Origin: Pseudomonas mucoides
GTDB taxonomy: Bacteria; Pseudomonadota; Gammaproteobacteria; Pseudomonadales; Pseudomonadaceae
Length of the DNA stretch: 64,000 nt
Direction: 5' to 3'
Assembly (NCBI RefSeq): GCF_015461845.1
Contig: NZ_JACOPW010000001.1
Span: 682,001 to 746,000 of the forward strand
Numbering within the stretch: position 1 is the first letter of the stretch; the number at the start of each line of letters is the position of its first letter. A program made the translations under genes and the position numbers. Positions 8,590 to 17,057 of the stretch are shown here, piece after piece. The notes under the pieces were generated by a model. It saw only the letters and a list, made by a program, of their open reading frames with translations, was not told where the DNA came from and searched no databases.

Positions 8590-9345
8590 GTGGCCGATCA
8601 TTACCAACTCAACCTGGGTTCATTGCGCAGCAGCATCACCCTGACCCTGCACACTCACCACGCCGCCCGTATCTGGCAAGGGCGGACCGCACGCGAAGGC
8701 GTTCACTCGATCATGGGCATGGCCGGCTACATCAGTGTCACCAACCTGATCAAACAAACCGCGGCTCAGGACGATCCCTATGCCGACTGGGCCATCGTAC
8801 AACTCGAAGAAAAACTGATGCAGGCCAAGGCTGGGATGCTGGAACTGACCCAACAGCTGGATCGGATCAGACAGGACCTGCCGACACAGATCGACATGGG
8901 CGACAACCTCAACATCCACCCCGTCACCTTGCCGTTGTACATCGGCAGCCAGCTGGGTTTTCTGGCGGTCTACCTGCTGACCGACTACGACACCCTGGTG
9001 CGTCGTACCCTATTGGCCCATCACACAGCCTTGATCGGCCGCGTCGACATGGAAGCCTGGATCGATGACGGCGCCCATCTGCTGCGCAGCCTGTTCGGCC
9101 AGGCGCAGCGCTATCGGCATTCTGGCGTCACCCGTGATGACATGGCAGCGAACAATGCCCGTGCTCTGGCGGCCATCGAGAAGATGGGTTTGCCCCCCAT
9201 GGACATTCTTGAGGGTCATCGCCGCTCCCAGTTCGCGCCACCGATCATTCGTCGTGGTGCTGTGGCAGTGGATGACGCGGACGCATTGGCAGAGGAAGCG
9301 AGAGAGCCATCTGCGACGGTGGATGAGCCGGAGGACGAAGCATGA
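8590..9345 (+). CDS. ICE protein, PFL_4669 family
   Basis: A 251-residue protein of the PFL_4669 family (TIGR03761), a marker of PFGI-1-class elements. I place the start at GTG 8590, with GAGGA 7 bases upstream; a TTG at 8527 would add 21 residues but has no ribosome site. The protein is helical, with a hydrophobic stretch at about 115-135 ('PLYIGSQLGFLAVYLL') and an acidic C-terminus. Biochemical function is unknown. It overlaps the following DUF3158 gene by four bases and sits in the replication/maintenance cluster with ssb. Confidence 0.82.
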   Translation: MADHYQLNLGSLRSSITLTLHTHHAARIWQGRTAREGVHSIMGMAGYISVTNLIKQTAAQDDPYADWAIVQLEEKLMQAKAGMLELTQQLDRIRQDLPTQIDMGDNLNIHPVTLPLYIGSQLGFLAVYLLTDYDTLVRRTLLAHHTALIGRVDMEAWIDDGAHLLRSLFGQAQRYRHSGVTRDDMAANNARALAAIEKMGLPPMDILEGHRRSQFAPPIIRRGAVAVDDADALAEEAREPSATVDEPEDEA

Positions 9346-9860
9346 ATCTCATGATCCCGGCTCAACCAATGCCCTTCGAAGCGTTAACACCGGATGCCTA
9401 TCGACAGCTCGAACACGCTGCCTCCCTAAAAGGCCTTTTAAAACCTTTTAAGGGTAAGGGGGAGTTGGACCACCTGGCGCAGGTGGCGAGGGAAATCGAG
9501 GCGCAGTTATGTCACCTGATGGAAGCTGTTGTGCAGCAAGCCGGACAGCCCCCGTACTCACTGCTGGATATTCGATTGGTGCTGCAGAACACCAGCGCGG
9601 GCAGCACCTTTTTGCGTTGGCGCACCCGTGACTTCGCCCGCATGGGGGTTGCGGTCTGGGAACGCCAGGTCCGCAACAAGACCCAACCGCAGGCCGTACG
9701 CGAGGGGTTGCACCGTTTCGAATGCAACCGTATTGCACTGAACCTGCAGATGAGCGTGGTGCATTCGCTTTACCGCCAGGCCTCGACCTGCGCGATCAAA
9801 ATGGCCAGTGCCGAACGGCTGCTGCGCCAGTTCACAACCGCAGCGGAGATATCACGATGA
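9342..9860 (+). CDS. DUF3158 family ICE protein
   Basis: A 172-residue, mostly helical protein of the DUF3158 family, always found next to PFL_4669 and ssb in this ICE type. A basic region at about 90-125 ('FLRWRTRDFARMGVAVWERQVRNK') may bind nucleic acid. It overlaps both neighbours by four bases (ATGA), so it is translated as part of the same operon. No enzymatic motif is visible. Confidence 0.8.
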   Translation: MNLMIPAQPMPFEALTPDAYRQLEHAASLKGLLKPFKGKGELDHLAQVAREIEAQLCHLMEAVVQQAGQPPYSLLDIRLVLQNTSAGSTFLRWRTRDFARMGVAVWERQVRNKTQPQAVREGLHRFECNRIALNLQMSVVHSLYRQASTCAIKMASAERLLRQFTTAAEISR

Positions 9861-10327
9861 GTACTTTTTTCGTCGGCGAAGGCAACATCGGCAGTGCGCC
9901 AGAGTTCCAGGAATTCGCCTCAGGCAATGACGAGCCACGGCGTTTGCTACGGCTGAATGTGTACTTCGACAACCCCGTGCCACGCGAGGGCGGCTACGAA
10001 GATCGAGGCGGCTATTGGGCGCCGGTTGAGCTCTGGCACCGCGAGGCTGAACACTGGAGCACGCTGTACCAGAAAGGTATGCGTGTGCTGGTCGAGGGCC
10101 GCACGATACGAGATGAGTGGGAGGACAGCGAAGACAACGCGCGGGTGACCTTCAAGATCGAGGCCCGTCGAGTCGGCATCCTGCCTCATCGAGTGCACAG
10201 CGTGGTCATGCGGGAGCGATCCAATGAACCGGCAGCATCTGCGAAACACGTCGGGCAAAATACAGAGCAAGCCAGCTCACCTGCGTCGAAGCCAAAAAAG
10301 CGCACAGGGCCGCCACCTCCGGAATGA
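9857..10327 (+). CDS. ssb: Single-stranded DNA-binding protein of the ICE
   Basis: A 156-residue SSB starting at ATG 9857, overlapping the DUF3158 stop. The OB-fold occupies about residues 1-112 ('FVGEGNIGSAPEFQEF', 'LRLNVYFDNP', 'WAPVELWHREAE', 'MRVLVEGRT'). The tail is Ala/Ser/Lys-rich and ends in GPPPPE, not the acidic tip with a terminal Phe of chromosomal SSB that recruits replication proteins, so it is a divergent form. It probably coats the element's single strand during transfer or rolling-circle replication. It is the last gene before the hairpin-rich gap upstream of topB. Confidence 0.85.
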   Translation: MSTFFVGEGNIGSAPEFQEFASGNDEPRRLLRLNVYFDNPVPREGGYEDRGGYWAPVELWHREAEHWSTLYQKGMRVLVEGRTIRDEWEDSEDNARVTFKIEARRVGILPHRVHSVVMRERSNEPAASAKHVGQNTEQASSPASKPKKRTGPPPPE

Positions 10328-10465
10328 CGAGCATTAGGCATAAAAATTGCGCCTTTGCGCGAAGTTGCTGGCGTATTACTACTCGCTGCTCGTGAAGACC
10401 CACACTGTCGTCCACGCTAAAACGGGGTAACAGCATCGGATCGTCAAGGCAGTCCTCACCGACTA

Positions 10466-10498
10466 ATATGAGGTACCTGCGAGTCAGGTTTCTCATAT
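10466..10498. promoter_or_regulatory. Stem-loop in the ssb-topB gap
   Basis: Outer arms ATATGAG (10466-10472) and CTCATAT (10492-10498) and inner arms ACCTG (10475-10479) and CAGGT (10485-10489) form a two-part hairpin with a symmetric 2x2 internal loop. It lies 30-60 bases upstream of the topB hairpin. No T-run follows. Part of the set of hairpins in this gene cluster. Confidence 0.65.
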
Positions 10499-10523
10499 CT
10501 CGTAGCTGCTGTTTCCAACAACT

Positions 10524-10548
10524 CTGCTCCGGACCCCATCCGGAGCAG
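10524..10548 (+). promoter_or_regulatory. Hairpin sequestering the topB ribosome-binding site
   Basis: CTGCTCCGGA (10524-10533) pairs perfectly with TCCGGAGCAG (10539-10548) across a 5-base loop. The only good ribosome site for topB, GGAG at 10542-10545, is inside the 3' arm, 7 bases before the ATG. In mRNA this would hide the ribosome site. In single-stranded DNA it would form a hairpin beside the start. Confidence 0.75.
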
Positions 10549-10552
10549 TCTT

Positions 10553-12520
10553 ATGCGCCTCTTCCTCTGCGAGAAACCTTCCCAAGGTCGTGACATCGCC
10601 AAAGTTCTCGGAGCCAGCCGGCGCAGCGATGGCTGCCTAATCGCACCCGAGACAACCGTCACCTGGTGTATCGGTCACCTGCTGGAGACAGCACCGCCTG
10701 AAGCTTATGGTGAACACTTCAAGAGTTGGTCGTTAGATCATCTACCGATCATTCCCGCGCAGTGGCAGGTCGAGGTCAAACCCAAGACTGCGGCACAGTT
10801 CAAAGTCATCAAGCGCCTGCTCAGTAAAGCCACCACCGTCGTCATCGCGACCGACGCCGACCGCGAAGGTGAAATGATTGCCCGCGAGTTACTGGAACTC
10901 TGCAAGTATCGAGGCCCCGTTCAGCGCCTCTGGTTGTCGGCACTCAACGAGGCGTCGATTCGCAAAGCATTGTCCTCGCTGAAGTCTGGTCAGGAGACCT
11001 TCCCGCTCTATCACTCAGCCCTCGCCCGCAGCCGTGCTGACTGGCTGATCGGCATGAACCTCAGTCGTTTGTTTACCCTCCTCGGTCGGCGGGCAGGCTA
11101 CGACGGCGTGCTGTCGGTTGGACGCGTACAGACACCCACTTTACGCCTAGTGGTCGATCGGGATCGTGCGATTGCCAGTTTCGTTCCGGTGCCCTACTGG
11201 AACGTTGAAGTGCACTTATCGTCGAGGGGTCAGCGATTCATCGCATCGTGGTTACCGCCAAGCTCAGGACAGGACGAAGCGGGTCGTTGCCTGCAACAGG
11301 CGCTTGCCAGTCAAACGGTCCAAGCGATCTCTTGCAGCAAGACCGCCACAGTACTCTCGCTGCAGACTGAGCATTTCCGCGAAGCGGCGCCCCTGCCCTT
11401 CGACTTGAGCACGCTGCAAGAAGTCTGCTCGCGCAAGTTGGGACTCGGCGTTCAGGAAGTCCTGAATATCGCCCAGGCTCTGTATGAAACCTACAAAGCC
11501 ACCACCTACCCGCGCAGTGATTGCCGCTATTTGCCAGAGAGTATGTTCGACGAGGTATCTGGGGTATTCGATGCCCTGCTCAAAACCGATCCCACCCTGC
11601 GGCCCGCATTCGGAAGACTCGATCGATCACTGCACTCCCGCGTGTGGAACGATGCCAAGGTCACCGCGCACCACGGCATCATTCCCACCACCGAGCCGGC
11701 GAACCTTGCGCGGATGTCCGAACAAGAACGCCAAGTCTACGAACTGATTCGTAGCCACTACCTCGCGCAATTTCTTCCGTCTCATGAGTTTGATCGAACC
11801 CAGGTCGAACTGGAATGTGGCGAAAAACGATTGACCGCTGTTGGCAAACAGATCCTGGTCCAGGGCTGGAAAGGCTTGCTCTCCGAAAACACCGAGGAGG
11901 ACGAACCCAGTCACAAGTCCCAAGTCTTACCCGTCTTGCAACAGGGCACGCAGTGCGCAGTGGACGACGTCGAACTCAAGTCCATGCGCACCGCCGCCCC
12001 CAAACCACTCACCGAGGGCGATCTGATCAAGGCGATGAAAAACGTCGCCAAGCTGGTCAACGACCCACGCCTGAAACAGAAACTTCGGGACACTACCGGT
12101 ATCGGTACCGAAGCCACGCGAGCCGGCATCATCAAGGGGTTGATTGATCGCGGTTACTTGCTGAAGAAAAAACGCGCCTTAATGGCCTCCGCAGCGGCCC
12201 ATACCCTGATTGAGGCGGTACCCGCCGCAATCGCAGATCCGGGCATGACCGCGATATGGGAACAGGCCCTGGACGAAATCGAAACGGGACGCCTGACCCT
12301 TGATGCGTTCGTCGCCAAGCAGGCGAACTGGATTGCACAATTGGTCGAACACTGTGGCGCACTCACCTTGGCGGTACCTGTCGAAGCCGGCCCGGCCTGC
12401 CCCATTTGCAATGCCTCGATGCGTAGACGTAAAGGAAAATCAGGGCAGTTCTGGTCATGCTCCCACTACCCAGATTGCAAGGGCACTGTGTCGATCAGTA
12501 AAGATACGCGTCGCTCATGA
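10553..12520 (+). CDS. topB: DNA topoisomerase III (type IA) of the ICE
   Basis: A 655-residue type IA topoisomerase that cuts and reseals one strand to decatenate or relax DNA. The TOPRIM domain is at the N-terminus with the metal-binding acids in 'IATDADREGEM' (about residues 100-110). The catalytic Tyr is in 'TYPRSDCRYLP' at about 317. A C-terminal four-Cys zinc finger ('CPICNAS' ... 'CSHYPDC') ends the protein, as in plasmid and ICE versions. It probably resolves intermediates when the circular ICE replicates or transfers. The start lies just after a hairpin holding its ribosome site. Confidence 0.93.
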   Translation: MRLFLCEKPSQGRDIAKVLGASRRSDGCLIAPETTVTWCIGHLLETAPPEAYGEHFKSWSLDHLPIIPAQWQVEVKPKTAAQFKVIKRLLSKATTVVIATDADREGEMIARELLELCKYRGPVQRLWLSALNEASIRKALSSLKSGQETFPLYHSALARSRADWLIGMNLSRLFTLLGRRAGYDGVLSVGRVQTPTLRLVVDRDRAIASFVPVPYWNVEVHLSSRGQRFIASWLPPSSGQDEAGRCLQQALASQTVQAISCSKTATVLSLQTEHFREAAPLPFDLSTLQEVCSRKLGLGVQEVLNIAQALYETYKATTYPRSDCRYLPESMFDEVSGVFDALLKTDPTLRPAFGRLDRSLHSRVWNDAKVTAHHGIIPTTEPANLARMSEQERQVYELIRSHYLAQFLPSHEFDRTQVELECGEKRLTAVGKQILVQGWKGLLSENTEEDEPSHKSQVLPVLQQGTQCAVDDVELKSMRTAAPKPLTEGDLIKAMKNVAKLVNDPRLKQKLRDTTGIGTEATRAGIIKGLIDRGYLLKKKRALMASAAAHTLIEAVPAAIADPGMTAIWEQALDEIETGRLTLDAFVAKQANWIAQLVEHCGALTLAVPVEAGPACPICNASMRRRKGKSGQFWSCSHYPDCKGTVSISKDTRRS

Positions 12521-12722
12521 TGTTCCATGGGACGATCATTATGAGAACGGTGCGTTCTCTGCCTTGACGTCGTCCCACCCTCTCTGCTGTAGTGCCTCAG
12601 GATCATCGCCAATGGCGACCCAAGACCGATTTGCTCCGGGTAGCTCGGTCGAACTCGTCGAGTTCGGAGCCTTCTCTTCTGCGGGATTTCATTCCCGTTT
12701 TGTGCTTGACCTGATCGTGGTG

Positions 12723-12767
12723 GCGGATGACCACTGTTGCCTCTACCCGGCAACAGCGGTCATCCGC
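12723..12767. repeat. Long stem-loop, 18 paired bases
   Basis: GCGGATGACC and CTGTTGCC (12723-12741) pair with GGCAACAG and GGTCATCCGC (12749-12767) with one A/C mismatch and a 7-base loop. It is the strongest hairpin in the topB-DUF3577 gap. It has no terminator T-run. Confidence 0.75.
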
Positions 12768-13089
12768 TTCGGCGATCGTATTCAGTCCCGGAGCCCGCCG
12801 GGGAAACACTGGGCACCTTTTGTGCGCGGATGCGTGCCAGCATGTTCCGACCCAGGCCACGACAAGGGTCGGTTGGCGAATCATGGCGCAGTTCAACCAA
12901 GTGTTGCGAGGCGCTGGTCGACTGCGTAAGACCGTCAAAGGTGGTTTTTTTCTTCCTCGCCTGGCATCCCGTCAGGCCCACTCTTCACTTTCTTCAGTCC
13001 AGTGACTGCCACTGTATTCCGGCTATAAAAAATCGGGTTGCAGCGTCTTGACGCTCCCCTGTGACAGGCTTATACAAAGGGCGTGGTTT

Positions 13090-13221
13090 GCTGTCGTTGA
13101 CAGCCCAGCCCAGGTAGCTTGAACCTTCAAGGCTACGCCACGTTCGTGGTGGTTTACCCAAGTGCGATCAGCGTTCGGAAGCTCGCACGGTTACCGCCTC
13201 AGCGGTGATGAATGCCCACTA
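13090..13221 (+). ncRNA. STAXI-like structured element, copy A
   Basis: About 132 bases that recur at 37083-37216. Hairpins in order: GCTGTC/GACAGC, GTAGCTTGAA/TTCAAGGCTAC, CCACG/CGTGG, GTGCGA/TCGCAC and CCGC/GCGG. Between copies the first stem changes on both sides (GCTGTC/GACAGC versus GCTGT/ACAGC with a different loop) while the GTGCGA/TCGCAC stem and the AGCGTTCGG inner sequence are kept, as expected for a structured element. The location after ssb and topB, with the second copy before an anti-restriction gene, matches the published STAXI motif (ssb, topoisomerase, antirestriction, XerDC). I cannot run an Rfam model, so the name is tentative. Confidence 0.5.
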
Positions 13222-13347
13222 CCCCATGTCTGCTAACCACTACCGCAGACGTTCCTCAGCTGCACCGTTATTCCGCCAGACGCATCGTTCTGATCGTCAT
13301 CGGCTTGCCGGTGGTGAGTCGTTCATCGCTCTTCTTCACCTTACCCA

Positions 13348-13377
13348 CCCTGACGGGGGCTCACTTCCCCATCAGGG
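13348..13377 (+). promoter_or_regulatory. Hairpin upstream of the DUF3577 gene
   Basis: CCCTGA and GGGG (13348-13358) pair with CCCC and TCAGGG (13367-13377), with a single mismatch and an 8-base loop, 40 bases before the start codon. It belongs to the series of hairpins preceding genes of this cluster. Confidence 0.6.
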
Positions 13378-13417
13378 ACTGTGCGTCGCCGTTTCCCCTT
13401 GAAACAGGAGAACCACC

Positions 13418-13999
13418 ATGGCCCACGCCAACCAATCCAAAGAAGCGACCACTTACTTCAACCTGCACACCGTCGGTATCGGCTACCTCAACCGTGTTCG
13501 TGAAGTCCAAGTCCGCCGCGGCCAACCATTCATTGCCTGCGATATCGCAGCCCTGCACGGTGCCACCGATGCGGTGGAGTACACCCGCTTCGACTGCAAA
13601 GTCGCTGGGGGTGAAGCTGAACGCTTGATTCGTCTCTATATGGACGCCGTCAACGCCGAGAAAAAGGTCTTGCTGTCGTTCCGTATCGGCGACCTGTGGA
13701 TCGATCCGTTTCTCTATGAGAAAGGCGAGAAACAAGGCCAACCGGGTGCCAGCCTGAAAGGTCGTTTGCTGTTCATCGACTGGATCAAGATCAACGGCAC
13801 GTTCGAATACAAAGCACCCGCCAGGCAGGAAGCAACAGCACCTGCTGAGCAAGCGCCAAACAGTGAACCATCCCCACCGTCGGCTGATGCCGAAGTTGAG
13901 GATACCGAAAACCCAATAGAGGCTCGGGTGGAACCTGAATCTCCACCCGCTCCGCGCACGGCCCGCCGTGATGCCACCCGTACCGTTCAGTCCGCCTGA
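13418..13999 (+). CDS. DUF3577 (STY4534 family) ICE replication protein
   Basis: A 193-residue protein; residues 1-130 form the DUF3577/STY4534 domain ('TTYFNLHTVGIGYLNRVREV', 'FDCKVAGGEAERLIR', 'SFRIGDLWIDPF'). The C-terminal 60 residues are Pro/Glu/Ala-rich and probably unstructured. The family is annotated as an ICE replication protein and may be SSB-like, since the domain is beta-rich and sits with ssb and topB. An AACAGGAG ribosome site precedes the ATG. Transcription from the upstream structured region is likely, and a terminator-like hairpin follows. Confidence 0.85.
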   Translation: MAHANQSKEATTYFNLHTVGIGYLNRVREVQVRRGQPFIACDIAALHGATDAVEYTRFDCKVAGGEAERLIRLYMDAVNAEKKVLLSFRIGDLWIDPFLYEKGEKQGQPGASLKGRLLFIDWIKINGTFEYKAPARQEATAPAEQAPNSEPSPPSADAEVEDTENPIEARVEPESPPAPRTARRDATRTVQSA

Positions 14000-14023
14000 A
14001 CAGTCCACGATGTTCCTCATCAA

Positions 14024-14046
14024 GGCGCTCCGTCGAGCGCCTTTTC
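14024..14046 (+). terminator. Terminator-like hairpin after DUF3577
   Basis: GGCGCTC (14024-14030) and GAGCGCC (14035-14041) close a 4-base loop, followed by TTTTC. It is either a weak intrinsic terminator or another of the pre-start hairpins, since the next ATG is at 14070. Confidence 0.55.
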
Positions 14047-14069
14047 TTCAATCAGCACAGGGGACCATT

Positions 14070-14327
14070 ATGGAATCCTTCTGGCTTTGCGACGACTGCC
14101 TGTTCGCTACAGCTTACGAGGACTACAGCACCTTATCGCTGTATTACTCGCAGGATGAGGTCGAACAACGCATCGCCGCGATACATCGTGAGCTAGTTCG
14201 GTTGATGCCCATCAGTGCCGACTTCGATCCCGAAGCCGGCTGGGGAATAAGAACCTTTTCTCCATCGCCTTGCGACGGCTGTGGTTCACATCTACACGGT
14301 CAACGCCACCGATTCACTCGGCTGTAA
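14070..14327 (+). CDS. Small ICE protein with two CxxC knuckles
   Basis: An 85-residue protein starting ATG 14070 (GGGGAcc just upstream). Cys pairs near both ends ('CDDC' at residues 7-10 and 'CDGC' near 68-71) could bind one zinc ion, making a small zinc-ribbon-like protein. The central part is helical. It is common next to DUF3577 and RadC genes in this ICE family. Function unknown. Confidence 0.7.
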   Translation: MESFWLCDDCLFATAYEDYSTLSLYYSQDEVEQRIAAIHRELVRLMPISADFDPEAGWGIRTFSPSPCDGCGSHLHGQRHRFTRL

Positions 14328-14428
14328 ACAGCGCGCCATCTGCTAACGCCCAAGACTCCACACCCACCTTGGGGGATACCACTCCCCTCGGGCGTGTACC
14401 CCTGATTGTTCCCTTCGGAGGTACCGCC

Positions 14429-14923
14429 ATGAGCACCCAACTTACACTGATTGAGACCTCGGATTTCGAGGCTGATCGCATTGTCCAAGAAAACCAGCTG
14501 ATCGACGAAGCGCAGCATATTCTGGATCGTCGGCTGTTCGCCCGCGGCCCTATCCTGACGTCGCCTGACACTGTTGCCTCCTACCTAAAACTGCAGCTTG
14601 CGCAACAAGAGCATGAAGTCTTCGGTGTGATCTTTCTCGATGCCAGGCACCGGGTGCTGGCATTCGAAGTCCTCTTTCACGGCAGCATTGATGGCGCCAG
14701 CGTTTACCCCCGCCAAGTCGTTAAGCGTTCCCTAGCGCATAACGCTGCGGCCGCCATTTTGGTTCACAACCATCCCTCGGGTTGTACAGAACCCAGCCAG
14801 GCGGATCGCGTCTTGACCGCACGGCTGAAGGAGGCCTTGGCCTTGATCGAAGTGCGTGTATTGGATCACTTCATCGTGGGTGAAGGTCGTCCTCTCTCCC
14901 TTGCCGAATACGGCTGGCTTTAA
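14429..14923 (+). CDS. radC: RadC-like JAB-domain protein
   Basis: A 164-residue MPN/JAB-type metalloprotein. The metal-binding signature '[15 protein letters not shown]' lies at about residues 110-125. It lacks the N-terminal helix-hairpin-helix domain of chromosomal RadC, as mobile-element forms do. CGGAGG ends 8 bases before the ATG. These proteins are frequent beside anti-restriction genes on plasmids and ICEs. The name RadC is historical: a role in repair is doubtful, and the catalytic activity is unproven. Confidence 0.85.
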   Translation: MSTQLTLIETSDFEADRIVQENQLIDEAQHILDRRLFARGPILTSPDTVASYLKLQLAQQEHEVFGVIFLDARHRVLAFEVLFHGSIDGASVYPRQVVKRSLAHNAAAAILVHNHPSGCTEPSQADRVLTARLKEALALIEVRVLDHFIVGEGRPLSLAEYGWL

Positions 14924-14931
14924 CCCTCACA

Positions 14932-14947
14932 GGCGCCTTCGGGCGCC
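14932..14947 (+). terminator. GGCGCC-TTCG-GGCGCC hairpin
   Basis: Six-base stem with a stable TTCG tetraloop, immediately after the RadC gene and 29 bases before the next start. Followed by TTGTTCATTTTCATT, a weak T-tract. It may be a terminator or another pre-start hairpin. Confidence 0.6.
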
Positions 14948-14975
14948 TTGTTCATTTTCATTCTGGAGAACCCTC

Positions 14976-15731
14976 ATGAACCCCGCACACCAAGCCCCAG
15001 CTCTGCTGATGGCCTCAACCCCATTTGCTCGCGGCTACGACAACCTTCATATCGAACGGCTGCTACTGATCACCTACGAAAACGACTGCCCTCCCTGCGT
15101 TCGACCAGTGCACGACTCACAAGCACATCTGCCCGACAATGAGCTGCAACTGTTCACCTGCCTGTTCAATGACGATTTCGCCTTGATCAGCGAAGGCCAA
15201 TCCATTCCGGATGAATTGGATGAATTAGATGAACGCTGCCAGTCCACCGGGTTGGTGCGCCAAGTGATCTACGCCGTGATGGGCGACATGCTCAACGAGC
15301 GGCATCACCTCGGCGATCTGTACTCCCTGGAAGAAGCCCAAGCCATGGTCCATCGCTTGAGCTTCGAAACGGGGCACTACAGTCGAGCCTGGGAGATCAG
15401 TACCGCACACCTTCCTGAAGAAGCGATGTTCTATCTGGAAGGATGGGCAAGTAACTCCGCTCCGAGGCAAACCGGCCTTTTGTTCGAGCTTTTCGAGTTG
15501 CCGGATTGCTGCGGCATCAGTTGCAAGCTGATTGGCACGCCATGGACGGACGAAAACTTGCTGAACATTGAGGGCAAACGTTATTCAAGCTTGAGACAAG
15601 AGCAACTCGACGCAGGCACACCGGAAGTCCTAGTCAACGTACTGTACCTGGCGGCATTGGCGGATGCGAGATTGTTGATCTTCGACCCCGACGCTGCCGT
15701 CTTGAATGGGCTCGCTATTTTTGATGAATAG
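14976..15731 (+). CDS. Conserved ICE protein (DUF5983-like)
   Basis: A 251-residue soluble protein starting at ATG 14976 (TGGAG 8 bases before). I recognise it as a regular member of this ICE cluster, probably the DUF5983 family, but no functional motif is visible. It is acidic and includes an Asp/Glu-rich run at about 70-85 ('DELDELDER'). The last third alternates hydrophobic and acidic residues. It stands between the replication genes and the first mating-apparatus gene. Confidence 0.65.
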   Translation: MNPAHQAPALLMASTPFARGYDNLHIERLLLITYENDCPPCVRPVHDSQAHLPDNELQLFTCLFNDDFALISEGQSIPDELDELDERCQSTGLVRQVIYAVMGDMLNERHHLGDLYSLEEAQAMVHRLSFETGHYSRAWEISTAHLPEEAMFYLEGWASNSAPRQTGLLFELFELPDCCGISCKLIGTPWTDENLLNIEGKRYSSLRQEQLDAGTPEVLVNVLYLAALADARLLIFDPDAAVLNGLAIFDE

Positions 15732-15792
15732 CAACGCGTTCAGCGTTAACACGACCCGCCTTGAATCAACTTTCTCACTGAGTTGCTCCTTC

Positions 15793-15835
15793 ACCTCATG
15801 TCAGGTTTTGCACTGAATCTGTCATGAGGTTTTTT
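15793..15835 (+). promoter_or_regulatory. Hairpin with T-run directly before the pilL start
   Basis: ACCTCATG plus CAG (15793-15804) pairs with CTG plus CATGAGGT (15819-15830) with one T/T mismatch, followed at once by a T-run and the ATG at 15838. It has the form of an intrinsic terminator. It also carries GAGG, the only ribosome site for the next gene, in its 3' arm. It may therefore limit entry into the mating operon. Confidence 0.65.
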
Positions 15836-15837
15836 CC

Positions 15838-16380
15838 ATGGAGCGTTTTTTCACGCCTGTCTGCCTGCTGGGTTTGTTGAGCGCCTGCACCGCGCAAATC
15901 CCCAATACATTGCCAACCCATCCAGAGATCGACAGTGGCTCCAATCGGGCCCAGCTTTCGAGGGACACAGCGGAAGGAAACCATCCGACAGAACTCCGCT
16001 ATGGCCGCTATACGCTGGTCAGCACCGAGCCCACCACGGAACAACGCTATCTTCTCGCTCAAATCATTGAAGTGAACATCCCGTCCAGCCTAAACCCCTC
16101 AGTGCAGGATGCGTTGCAGTACGTATTGCAGCGCTCGGGCTATTCGCTCTGCCCCGTTACTGCGTCGGTGAAGTTGCTGTTTACCCGGCCTCTGCCTGCA
16201 GCCCATTACCGGCTTGGTCCAATCCCTTTGCGCCGCGCGCTACAAGTGCTGGCTGGCCCCGCCTGGCAACTCACGACCGATGAAGTCAGCCGTTCGGTCT
16301 GCTTCGAACAGCAGAAAACGGATGCCGGTGTCGCGCTGATTACACCCGTCTTGCCCCATCAATCGGAGGCGCGGTCATGA
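15838..16380 (+). CDS. PilL-like lipoprotein, PFGI-1 class conjugation
   Basis: A 180-residue envelope protein with a lipoprotein signal ('LLGLLSAC', Cys at about 17). The C-terminal half ('RYTLVSTEPTTEQRYLLAQIIEVNIP', 'LQYVLQRSGYSLC', 'LRRALQVLAGPAWQL') is the domain shared by ICE PilL proteins and resembles secretin/PilN-associated domains. It likely belongs to the conjugative pilus or outer-membrane part of the transfer apparatus. It is the first gene of the mating operon and overlaps the next gene by four bases. Confidence 0.8.
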   Translation: MERFFTPVCLLGLLSACTAQIPNTLPTHPEIDSGSNRAQLSRDTAEGNHPTELRYGRYTLVSTEPTTEQRYLLAQIIEVNIPSSLNPSVQDALQYVLQRSGYSLCPVTASVKLLFTRPLPAAHYRLGPIPLRRALQVLAGPAWQLTTDEVSRSVCFEQQKTDAGVALITPVLPHQSEARS

Positions 16381-17048
16381 AAGCCTCAACGTTTCAAACC
16401 CTCATCATCGGGCTCCTTTGCCTGGCGGTCGCCGGGCTGAGCGGTGGTTTGTATAACCAGTATCAACGCATGGCAAAACTGCAGAGCACGGACACGCAAT
16501 ACCGACAAACTTTGGACACCCTGCAACATGATTCAAGCGCCCTCAAGGATGCACAAGAGAAGCTGCAGTACGCGCTGAAAGACCTGAAGCAGATGGTCGA
16601 TACTAGTGAGCAACAGGCCAATACCCTCGATCCGATGCTGGATCAGTGGGCGCAAGAAATACAGGAGCTGCGCGATGGTCTGGCAGCCCGCGCCACCGTG
16701 GCAGAACTGACAGCGCTGCGCGCACACCTTGAACAGGTCGAGCAGCAGTTCCAGGAGCACAAGACCCAGCCATCACCCCCACCGCCGTCGCCTTCCGCGA
16801 CTAAACCGAAAAAGACCGCTCGCCCCAAGCCCGTCCCGCTCTCGCCACCGTTCTCGGTGTTGGGGGTCGAATCCCGTGGTGGTGAGCGCTTTTTGGCAGT
16901 CGCACCTCATGACAGTCGCTCTCTCATAGATGTTCGGCTGCTGCATAGCGGCGAGCAGCTCGGAGCCTGGTACCTGAAAGTGCTGGAGCCGAACTCAGCC
17001 ATCTTCGCGGTGGCCGCTCAGCCAGACCAGACCGTGCACCTCCCTTGA
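16377..17048 (+). CDS. Membrane-anchored coiled-coil ICE protein
   Basis: A 223-residue protein with one N-terminal membrane anchor (about 8-28), a long coiled coil (about 30-125), a Pro/Lys linker (about 128-152) and a small beta-rich C-terminal domain ('FSVLGVESRGGERFLAVAP', 'GAWYLKVLEPNSAIFAV'). This is the layout of a periplasmic spanning component. It lies between pilL and the PFL_4693 gene, with start overlapping the pilL stop. Its role in pilus or mating-pair assembly is inferred from position. Confidence 0.7.
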   Translation: MKASTFQTLIIGLLCLAVAGLSGGLYNQYQRMAKLQSTDTQYRQTLDTLQHDSSALKDAQEKLQYALKDLKQMVDTSEQQANTLDPMLDQWAQEIQELRDGLAARATVAELTALRAHLEQVEQQFQEHKTQPSPPPPSPSATKPKKTARPKPVPLSPPFSVLGVESRGGERFLAVAPHDSRSLIDVRLLHSGEQLGAWYLKVLEPNSAIFAVAAQPDQTVHLP

Positions 17049-17057
17049 GAAGCGATC

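Larger units (their letters stand above)
12521..13417. other. 0.9-kb structured non-coding region between topB and DUF3577
   Basis: No reading frame here has a convincing ribosome site or protein-like composition, although open frames occur on both strands. The stretch is dense in stem-loops: one around GAACTC/GAGTTC near 12650, one at 12723-12767, CGACCC/GGGTCG near 12850-12875, the element at 13090-13221, and a hairpin at 13348-13377 before the next gene. The right-hand half contains a sequence repeated at 37083. I read it as a regulatory or structural region of the ICE. Confidence 0.6.

Noticed and set aside
12300..12938. Open frames on both strands running from topB into the following gap
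   Set aside because: They overlap each other and topB, lack ribosome sites, and run through strong stem-loops, so I treat the gap as non-coding.
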